Shown here: positions 1-4,184 of the stretch, piece after piece
How the letters are laid out: every line of letters begins with the position of its first letter
Position numbering within the stretch: the stretch's first letter is position 1
Source of the DNA: Candidatus Bathyarchaeota archaeon
GTDB taxonomy: Archaea > Thermoproteota > Bathyarchaeia > RBG-16-48-13 > GCA-020345945
DNA length: 5,409 nt
Direction of reading: 5' to 3'
Assembly: GCA_020345945.1 (NCBI GenBank)
Contig: CP070773.1
Span: 181,600-187,008 of the forward strand
Translations under genes and position numbers: made by a program
The notes under the pieces: model-generated
Seen by the model: the letters and a program-made list of their open reading frames with translations, nothing else
Told to the model about the DNA's origin: nothing
Databases searched by the model: none

Positions 1-225
1 CATTATCGAGACTGGAAAGGACAGTATTTCCACGTCACTATTCGTCCACTGGTGGCTGACAGAACCATATAAGAGAGCCTCTTCTACTCTCCGTTCTGCT
101 CTCTCCAAAATTGGGGAATATTCTTCTCCTGTTAACTCCTCAACTTTAATGTGGAGATTTTCAACGTATCTTCTTGCTTCAATACTGAAAGGGTATTTTG
201 CGAAGTCGTTTTTCGAGTTCAACAT
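1..225 (-). CDS. priL: DNA primase large subunit PriL, N-terminal part (cut by window edge)
   Basis: The frame read leftward from an ATG at 225 stays open for 75 codons to the window edge, so only the N-terminus is present. It contains DFAKYPFSIEARRYVENL near the start and EVEILSFP-like sequence (DVEILSFPVSIM) at residues 64-75. Both are typical of the N-terminal helical domain of archaeal/eukaryotic PriL. The large subunit partners with the catalytic PriS subunit to make primers at replication forks; the C-terminal Fe-S domain of the family lies outside the window. The gene follows pcn by 46 nt on the same strand, and a pcn-priL pairing makes sense for replication. The ATG has no clear Shine-Dalgarno sequence. 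The frame is also open upstream into the 3' end of pcn, but this ATG places the DFAKYPF block at the usual distance from the start. Identity is recognised from sequence memory, not from a search. Confidence 0.85.
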   Translation of the reverse strand, partial: MLNSKNDFAKYPFSIEARRYVENLHIKVEELTGEEYSPILERAERRVEEALLYGSVSHQWTNSDVEILSFPVSIM

Positions 226-269
226 AGGTTCTGGTTTCCAACCCAGTACTCGTAAGTACTCTTGGTCAT
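219..269 (-). other. Possible 16-codon micro-ORF between pcn and priL
   Basis: An ATG two bases after the pcn stop codon (TAACCATG) opens a 16-codon frame, MTKSTYEYWVGNQNLC. Its TGA overlaps the priL start in the string ATGTTGA. The arrangement would allow ribosomes leaving pcn to restart, terminate at priL and re-initiate there. The peptide resembles nothing I know and may be chance. Confidence 0.2.
230..261 (-). repeat. Short repeats in the pcn-priL gap
   Basis: AGTACTC occurs at 245-251 and again at 255-261, exactly 10 bp apart, about one helical turn; AGTACT is itself palindromic. Immediately beside it, 230-242 reads GTTGGAAACCAGA on the minus strand. This 13-mer recurs exactly at 4025-4037 on the plus strand, in the divergent dph2/GTPase intergenic region. 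Its core TGGAAACCA forms a TGG-N3-CCA inverted repeat. A regulatory role is a guess. Confidence 0.35.
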
Positions 270-271
270 GG

Positions 272-1030
272 TTAGTCGGACTCGATTCTTGGTGCCAAGT
301 AATAGGAAAGCCTTTGTTCTTCAGGTAGACCGAAATTGAGTTTGACTGGCATGTTTGTTGAAAACTCGATATCCACAACGTCAGATGCCACAGTTCCTGC
401 TTTAACGATCTCCGACAAATAGTTAAGGCTGAATGTCGCATTTGATTCTTCCTTGACATCAAGGCTTAGGATAACTTCACTATCTTTATCAAATTCGATA
501 GTGGCGCTTCCTAGATTACCAATTGCTTTGAATGTTATCTTCTGAGGGGTTGCCTCAAGTCTGACGTTATCGCTCACTGTTGACGCATCATCCATCGTCT
601 GTTTCAACGATGAGGATGTCATCTTGACCTTAGTATTGAAATCGATCTTTGGTGTTGGGGCCTCTTCTTCTGTCATCTCAAGCGTGGGCATAACGAACTT
701 CCTGATGAATACTCCCCTAAAAATAAGCTCAAGCTGTCTTCCTTCTTCGCCTGTTGATATCTCAAGGGTTTCGTCACTTCCAACGCTTTTCAGAAGTTTC
801 AGCATCTCACCCATATTAACACAGATATCGATAGGTTGGTCGCAAACATATTCTTGAAAGGCATCTTTAGGAACTTCAAAGTCAACCATCGCCACATGAG
901 ACGGATCCATAGCCCGCAACCTTATGCCATTCTGGTCGAGCTTGAATGTAGCCTCGTCAACTAAAGTTGAGACTGCCACCATCAGGTTTTTCCATTGTCT
1001 TGCGTCGTCGATCTTAATCCTCAAGGTCAC
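272..1030 (-). CDS. pcn: DNA polymerase sliding clamp PCNA
   Basis: This 252-residue protein has the usual PCNA length. Landmarks are the GIRLRAMDPSHVAMVDFEVP block (residues 35-54), the interdomain connector around MPTLEMTEEEAPTP (114-127) and the C-terminal LSYYLAPRIE (241-250). PCNA forms a ring around DNA and tethers DNA polymerase, FEN1, ligase and other PIP-box proteins. The start is GTG at 1030, with AGGA six bases upstream, and the family-typical LRIKIDDAR follows at once. The gene lies 42 nt after the RNase III-like gene and 46 nt before priL, all on the minus strand. A strong TATA-like sequence upstream suggests its own promoter in addition to any read-through. Only one PCNA is visible here; whether the cell has paralogues that form heterotrimers, as in some Thermoproteota, cannot be seen from this window. 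Confidence 0.98.
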   Translation of the reverse strand: MTLRIKIDDARQWKNLMVAVSTLVDEATFKLDQNGIRLRAMDPSHVAMVDFEVPKDAFQEYVCDQPIDICVNMGEMLKLLKSVGSDETLEISTGEEGRQLELIFRGVFIRKFVMPTLEMTEEEAPTPKIDFNTKVKMTSSSLKQTMDDASTVSDNVRLEATPQKITFKAIGNLGSATIEFDKDSEVILSLDVKEESNATFSLNYLSEIVKAGTVASDVVDIEFSTNMPVKLNFGLPEEQRLSYYLAPRIESD

Positions 1031-1036
1031 ACCAAT

Positions 1037-1040
1037 TCCT
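1037..1040 (-). promoter_or_regulatory. Shine-Dalgarno AGGA for pcn
   Basis: AGGA lies six bases upstream of the GTG at 1030 on the minus strand (AGGAATTGGTGTG). It supports GTG as the true start, since there is no ATG nearby in frame. Confidence 0.55.
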
Positions 1041-1057
1041 ATGGTTCTCTTTACATG

Positions 1058-1069
1058 TTTAATATTAAA
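1058..1069 (-). promoter_or_regulatory. Candidate TATA box for pcn
   Basis: TTTAATATTAAA is a perfect 12-bp palindrome in the gap between the RNase III-like gene and pcn. Its centre is about 33 bp from the pcn start codon. With the usual archaeal spacing of about 25 bp from TATA to the transcription start, the mRNA would begin near 1038-1042 and have a leader of only about 8-12 nt. Because the box is symmetric it gives no direction by itself; the gene order implies minus. Confidence 0.5.
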
Positions 1070-1072
1070 TAC

Positions 1073-1507
1073 CTAGGAGGTACTCTTACTTTTATCGTTC
1101 TCGAATTCTTTTTTCATATGTAATGCTAGTTCTGTCATTCCTGCGACTGAGTCTTCGTGCTTGTTTAATATTTTCAAGGCTTTTTTGAAGGATACTAACT
1201 CTTTGATTAATGAATAGGCTGCTAATGCCTCAAACGCGTCGGCTTGACTATGACGGTCAACTCTTTTTGGTAAAATTTTTCGAAGTCCTGAATCCTTCAG
1301 TGCATTTTGTAATATTGATCCCTTAATCCTGCTACCCGTAGGGTGACCTAGCTTTCCCGAAAGATATACAGAATATAGGAAATTTAGGTAAGAATCTCCT
1401 AACGCAGCTAGTTGCTTGTTGGATAACACTTCTACTAGATTTGGCTTCTCTCTCAATCCTATTCGAAGGGTTATTTCGCTAATTTCTCTCGGCAGTCGGA
1501 TCTTCAC
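1073..1507 (-). CDS. Small RNase III-domain protein (Mini-III-like), catalytic domain only
   Basis: This 144-residue protein has one RNase III-like fold and no dsRNA-binding domain. The first signature, NKQLAALGDSYLNFLYS, keeps the metal-binding Asp (GD, residue 38) but has Ala34 where classical RNase III (NERLEFLGD) has Glu41 in E. coli numbering. The second signature, DRHSQADAFEAL, keeps Asp90 and Glu93, matching D114 and E117. The HPTGSRIKGSILQNAL stretch lies between them. Loss of that first Glu and of the dsRBD also occurs in bacterial Mini-III, which is active on rRNA precursors, so RNA processing is plausible but not shown. I chose the GTG at 1507 because its GTGA overlaps the rpoL stop TGA and GGGAG lies upstream. 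An in-frame GTG at 1525 would add six residues (MGEKPS). Its place next to rpoL and csl4 fits an RNA role. Confidence 0.8.
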   Translation of the reverse strand: MKIRLPREISEITLRIGLREKPNLVEVLSNKQLAALGDSYLNFLYSVYLSGKLGHPTGSRIKGSILQNALKDSGLRKILPKRVDRHSQADAFEALAAYSLIKELVSFKKALKILNKHEDSVAGMTELALHMKKEFENDKSKSTS

Positions 1508-1794
1508 TGATGGTTTTTCTCCCACGACTTATTGAATTCTTTCTTGAACTCCACAATTCTTTTTTCTAGATTTTTCAAGGCTCTCTCAAATACTCTTGTA
1601 GGTGTAGTTCGTCCTTTGGTGCGAACATAGATAATGGGATGCGATACAAGAGGATGAGGTAAACTATATCCCGCGAATTCAACTGCTTTCTCTTCCAAGA
1701 GAGCTTCTTGCACCACATTACAGAATGTGTGTCCCTCTCCCTCGACTTCTAACTCCATTTCCTTTGATTCATTCTTCAGTATCTTCAATTTCAT
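1504..1794 (-). CDS. rpoL: DNA-directed RNA polymerase subunit L (Rpo11)
   Basis: The 96-residue product has the RpoL/Rpb11 signature: VEGEGHTFCNVVQEALLEE (residues 17-35), then FAGYSLPHPLVSHPIIYVRT (40-59) and a charged C-terminal helix of about 30 residues. Rpo11 pairs with Rpo3 (subunit D) to form the assembly platform of archaeal RNA polymerase, like the bacterial alpha dimer. The start is ATG at 1794, where the A of the csl4 stop TGA is the A of this ATG (TGATG). A G-rich Shine-Dalgarno (AGGGGGA) lies about 9 nt upstream. The frame runs open a further 41 codons upstream, but that stretch is read out of frame through csl4 and is not part of the protein. Length is normal for the family. 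Confidence 0.97.
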   Translation of the reverse strand: MKLKILKNESKEMELEVEGEGHTFCNVVQEALLEEKAVEFAGYSLPHPLVSHPIIYVRTKGRTTPTRVFERALKNLEKRIVEFKKEFNKSWEKNHQ

Positions 1795-2372
1795 CAGTCC
1801 AGTCCCCCTACTTCTTTCCCGTAGTCTACAGTTATCTTTCTCTCTTCTATGTTGGAACATACTTGGCAACCTAGTATTCTGCCTCTTCTCGTCAATCTGT
1901 TTCCACACCTTATGCAAAAGGCTTGTACAACACCAAGATTTCTTCCGAGTGTTGAGAGATGTGTTGCCCCATTTCTGTTGCTTATTACCTTAGCTTTTAT
2001 CAAGTCTCCAGGCCTTACCGCCTCATACATTGATCTTACATAGTTGGAGCTTACTGTTGAGATGTGGATGATTCCCGTGAACTGTCCTGGAACAGGTCGG
2101 TTATCCACACTGAGGATCCTTATTATTGCTGTCTTATCTTGAGTATTTACTACCTGTCCTACAATTACGCTTCCTTTTCTTGGGAAAATTGGAGTTCCGC
2201 TTCTAGGGTAGATGGATACAAGTTTGTTGTGCACATCTGTAATCGTGTATCCTACAGTTTTTGATCGAATGTCACCTTCCTCAATAAAGGTTCCAGGTCC
2301 CGCCACGAATTCTTCTATGACTGCTACCTTCTCTCCGGGCGTCTTGAATACTTCTTTCTTTCTTTTACTCAA
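1794..2372 (-). CDS. csl4: Exosome complex cap protein Csl4
   Basis: The 192-residue protein has the three-part Csl4 layout. Residues 10-65 are the N-terminal domain, with TPGEKVAVIEEFVAGPGTF. Residues about 66-148 form an S1 RNA-binding domain (GSVIVGQV, GIIHIS, VRPGDLIKAKVIS). The C-terminus is a zinc ribbon with C153-x2-C156 and C169-x2-C172. Csl4 sits on the Rrp41-Rrp42 ring of the archaeal exosome and helps feed RNA to the 3'-5' exonuclease core. The start is TTG at 2372, supported by GAGGAAGG just upstream; no in-frame ATG occurs before the conserved N-terminal domain. The gene overlaps the preceding methyltransferase gene by 8 nt and rpoL by 1 nt, so translation is probably coupled. 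A csl4-rpoL pairing is known in archaeal genomes. Confidence 0.97.
   Translation of the reverse strand: MSKRKKEVFKTPGEKVAVIEEFVAGPGTFIEEGDIRSKTVGYTITDVHNKLVSIYPRSGTPIFPRKGSVIVGQVVNTQDKTAIIRILSVDNRPVPGQFTGIIHISTVSSNYVRSMYEAVRPGDLIKAKVISNRNGATHLSTLGRNLGVVQAFCIRCGNRLTRRGRILGCQVCSNIEERKITVDYGKEVGGLD
1804..1810 (-). promoter_or_regulatory. Shine-Dalgarno-like TAGGGGG for rpoL
   Basis: The G-run lies nine bases before the ATG at 1794, inside the last codons of csl4 (Val-Gly-Gly). It decides in favour of that ATG over the longer open frame that starts at 1917. Confidence 0.45.
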
Positions 2373-3009
2373 TTTTCCTTCCTCTTCTTACAATTCTATA
2401 TAGATCAACATCAACCGTGTATATCCTTCTCTTGTGGAAGCTAAGTGTCCGGGGAAGGATGAACTTATTCTGAAGTAATGTTGTAATTCTCCCATCATGT
2501 TTATAGATGAAGTCTCTGATGACTTCCCTATTTTGTATGCCACTTTTATGCACCGAATAGACAACATCGCCTACTTCTAAAGCTTTTTGTAGAAACCTGA
2601 TATCGGTTCCTCTTTTTCTGGTTCCGAAAGGTGGATTCTGTATTACTGTATCAAATCTTCCTTTAACTGAGTCGATTTCCATAGTCACCCATTCAATCTT
2701 CTTTCTAAGCCCCATCCTCTCTGTATTGGAGCATCCTATTCTAACCGCATCTGGATCAATATCGATTGCTAAAACTTCTTTAGCTCCCAATAATGCTGCT
2801 CCGATTCCGAAGATACCAGTACCGCTTCCTAGGTCTAGTATCATCTTCTGTTTTATGTCGTTGTAGGTGTAAGCTGCCAACCATAGGATCTCTACAGCTA
2901 CCTTTACTGGAGTCATATACTGTTCTAAATTAACTCTTGGCGACCGAAAGGGCAGAAGCTCCGACAACTCCCTTTCAAGTTCGATCTTCTGGATAGATCT
3001 TGTTGACAT
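2365..3009 (-). CDS. METTL5-like SAM-dependent N6-adenine RNA methyltransferase
   Basis: The 214-residue protein carries a Rossmann-fold methyltransferase domain. LEQYMTP (residues 28-34) matches the LEQY-x-TP block at the start of METTL5-type enzymes. SAM motif I is DLGSGTGIFGIGA (59-71), the acidic AIDIDPDA follows (81-88), and the catalytic motif is NPPFG (125-129), the NPPF form of amino-group (N6-adenine) methyltransferases. FHKRRIYTVDVDLYR near the end matches the family C-terminus. Human METTL5 methylates A1832 of 18S rRNA near the decoding site, so a small-subunit rRNA target is likely, by homology only. Start ATG at 3009 gives about a dozen residues before the usual N-terminus and overlaps dph2 by 35 nt. 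No better in-frame start lies before LEQY. Its stop overlaps csl4. Confidence 0.9.
   Translation of the reverse strand: MSTRSIQKIELERELSELLPFRSPRVNLEQYMTPVKVAVEILWLAAYTYNDIKQKMILDLGSGTGIFGIGAALLGAKEVLAIDIDPDAVRIGCSNTERMGLRKKIEWVTMEIDSVKGRFDTVIQNPPFGTRKRGTDIRFLQKALEVGDVVYSVHKSGIQNREVIRDFIYKHDGRITTLLQNKFILPRTLSFHKRRIYTVDVDLYRIVRRGRKIE
2377..2384 (-). promoter_or_regulatory. Shine-Dalgarno GAGGAAGG for csl4
   Basis: GAGG begins 12 nt and GG ends 4 nt before the TTG at 2372 on the minus strand, within the last codons of the methyltransferase gene. It supports TTG as the start. Confidence 0.55.
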
Positions 3010-3955
3010 GGGAATCCCACTTCTTTTTTCCCATCATAATCTCCACGTCCTCAATTGACAGGATGGTTCTTCTGAACTGTTGTGCATCATCTATAGTTAT
3101 ACGAGGACAAGCAGTATTCACGTAAGCCTTGAAACTTGTAAAGTTCTCAAGAATCTTTGGTGAGACTTCAGATGAGATTAGCAGGATCCCTCTTTTATTT
3201 GAGTCTTCCAACAATCTTTTGATTCTAATTGCTTCGTCGAGCCTGAATTGTCCTGTCTTTGAGCTGAGAATTATCCCGAAATCTGCTATCTCCCTCGCCT
3301 TCGATATTCTTGCCCATCTACGTTTAAGCTCGGTTCTTTTCCGCTCTCTCATATCGATAACTCTGTTTTGATACGGGTCAGCAAGAATGATATTTCTACT
3401 CAGAGTAAGAGTGGCTCCTAATGCATGGAACATACTTCCTATTAGGAGAAAGATATCTACTGAGTCATCGATATCCTGCATTGTGGAGTAATCGCAACCA
3501 AGTATTTGTCCATCATATTTGATCTTCCCTCTTTTCTTTCCTATGATTGGAGTTAGCCCTTTTTCTTCCAGAAATCTTTTAACAATCTGAAGACTGGGGA
3601 CATGTTGTACTGTTGTAGCCAGCCCAATCTTCTGATAGCCTTTGAGAGATCGAAGGGCCTTCCTAATCGTCTTTAGGATGTCTATATTGGAAGGTATTTC
3701 TAGATACAGTATAGGAATATCTTCTTCTGTCGTGTATGGAGTGTGCCCGAAATGAATTATCAGATCAACTTCAAGCTTCTTAGCTTGGTAGATTGGAAGA
3801 TCGCAGGCTCCATAACATGGGTCCATTGAAACAATTGTCAAGGCTTCAGTATTATCTTCGATCAATTTACTGATTCTGGAAGCGGCCGTTATCAATCCTT
3901 CTGGGAATTGCAGTAGAACTCGTTTAACCGCTCTTTTTGTTATTTCTGTAATCAA
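2975..3955 (-). CDS. dph2: Diphthamide biosynthesis enzyme Dph2
   Basis: The 326-residue protein has the Dph1/Dph2 layout of three similar domains, each giving one Fe-S cysteine: CYGACD (C47 and C51; C51 fits the ligand position), ILGCDYS (C154) and NTACPRI (C283). Other landmarks are VKRVLLQFPEGL (10-21), HFGHTPY (68-74) and LADPYQN (191-197). Archaeal Dph2 is a homodimeric non-canonical radical-SAM enzyme that transfers a 3-amino-3-carboxypropyl group from SAM to a histidine of elongation factor 2, the first step of diphthamide. The first usable start is TTG at 3955. It leaves the N-terminus about eight residues shorter than I expect for the family, and the upstream in-frame codons (IYDLQEQT) look protein-like, so the start may lie further up at a non-standard codon. 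It probably heads the minus-strand operon and overlaps the methyltransferase gene by 35 nt. Confidence 0.95.
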   Translation of the reverse strand: MITEITKRAVKRVLLQFPEGLITAASRISKLIEDNTEALTIVSMDPCYGACDLPIYQAKKLEVDLIIHFGHTPYTTEEDIPILYLEIPSNIDILKTIRKALRSLKGYQKIGLATTVQHVPSLQIVKRFLEEKGLTPIIGKKRGKIKYDGQILGCDYSTMQDIDDSVDIFLLIGSMFHALGATLTLSRNIILADPYQNRVIDMRERKRTELKRRWARISKAREIADFGIILSSKTGQFRLDEAIRIKRLLEDSNKRGILLISSEVSPKILENFTSFKAYVNTACPRITIDDAQQFRRTILSIEDVEIMMGKKKWDSHVNKIYPEDRT

Positions 3956-3975
3956 TGTTTGCTCTTGTAGGTCAT
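3952..3975 (-). other. Possible 7-codon micro-ORF overlapping the dph2 start
   Basis: ATG at 3975 opens MTYKSKH and stops at a TGA that overlaps the TTG proposed as dph2 start (CATTGATT). It is the only ATG near the gene but is out of frame with it. It could be an upstream ORF feeding re-initiation at TTG, or chance. Confidence 0.2.
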
Positions 3976-4024
3976 AAATCTCCAGAAGCAGTCCCTCACA
4001 ACTAGGTAGGTCTCTATTATCTGT

Positions 4025-4037
4025 GTTGGAAACCAGA
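4025..4037 (+). repeat. Second copy of GTTGGAAACCAGA
   Basis: This 13-mer is identical to 230-242 on the other strand. It lies directly next to the TATA-like sequence at 4043-4053, about where dph2 transcription would begin, so it is placed where an operator could act. Its core is the inverted repeat TGG-AAA-CCA. Confidence 0.35.
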
Positions 4038-4042
4038 GTACA

Positions 4043-4053
4043 GTATTTTAACC
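4043..4053 (-). promoter_or_regulatory. Candidate TATA box for the dph2 operon
   Basis: The minus strand reads GGTTAAAATAC, a reasonable archaeal TATA element. Transcription would begin roughly 25 bp further, near 4021-4025, giving a leader of about 65 nt before the TTG at 3955. A second AT-rich element, GATTTATGA (about 3973-3981), would instead suit a nearly leaderless mRNA starting near the TTG. The sequence cannot decide between them. Confidence 0.35.
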
Positions 4054-4130
4054 TTCGGTGCTAATGCTTTTCTCGGTTGATTCTAGGCTTTAGAGATTTT
4101 GAATGGGTTTTCCTAGAAATCCGAATGATC

Positions 4131-4139
4131 TTTTTATTG
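4131..4139 (+). promoter_or_regulatory. Candidate TATA box for the TGS GTPase gene
   Basis: CTTTTTATTG is the best TATA-like match upstream of the TTG at 4185. The implied transcription start near 4160 would leave a leader of about 25 nt that contains the Shine-Dalgarno AAGGT. It argues against translation from the ATG at 4125 or the TTG at 4077, which would lie upstream of the mRNA. Confidence 0.4.
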
Positions 4140-4171
4140 CAATATCCTCCTACTATATTGAAGTCTATCTC

Positions 4172-4176
4172 AAGGT
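4172..4176 (+). promoter_or_regulatory. Shine-Dalgarno AAGGT for the TGS GTPase gene
   Basis: AAGGTCA lies with eight bases between AAGGT and the TTG at 4185. It supports this TTG as the start rather than the two upstream in-frame candidates. Confidence 0.5.
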
Positions 4177-4184
4177 CAGATGAA

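Larger units (their letters stand above)
3956..4184. promoter_or_regulatory. Divergent intergenic region between dph2 and the TGS GTPase gene
   Basis: This stretch of 229 bases holds no convincing gene. It separates two operons transcribed away from each other and contains candidate promoters for both. It also holds the second copy of GTTGGAAACCAGA (4025-4037, plus strand), which recurs before priL. The dph2 frame stays open upstream to a TAG at 4061-4063 without any ATG, GTG or TTG. The GTPase frame also stays open from a TTG at 4077. Confidence 0.6.

Noticed and set aside
624..857. Open frame of 77 codons on the plus strand inside pcn
   Set aside because: It lies wholly antisense to a certain PCNA gene, is Ser-rich low-complexity sequence, and has no recognisable domain or start signal.
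1049..1056. ATG-TAA start-stop pair upstream of pcn (minus strand, ACATGTAA)
   Set aside because: It would lie upstream of the predicted pcn transcription start and is short enough to be chance.
1795..1917. N-terminal extension of rpoL to an upstream start at 1917
   Set aside because: The added 41 residues are csl4 zinc-ribbon codons read out of frame. RpoL families begin near MKLKIL, and that ATG has a Shine-Dalgarno sequence.
1727..1993. Plus-strand open frames across rpoL and csl4 (also 1849-2043, 2064-2264, 2212-2403)
   Set aside because: All are antisense to clearly identified genes and look like shadows of their codon use; no family motif is visible.
3007..3018. GGGATTCCC palindrome just before the methyltransferase ATG
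   Set aside because: The arms are only four bases around one central base, so no RNA hairpin can form, and it lies inside the dph2 coding sequence.
3129..3371. Plus-strand open frame of 80 codons inside dph2
   Set aside because: Antisense to a conserved gene, with no recognisable features.
4077..4184. 36-codon N-terminal extension of the GTPase, with TTG at 4077 or ATG at 4125
   Set aside because: The extra sequence is hydrophobic and unlike the family, and it would overlap the likely promoter. The VTNLPPE start after TTG 4185 matches archaeal DRG-like proteins and has AAGGT upstream.
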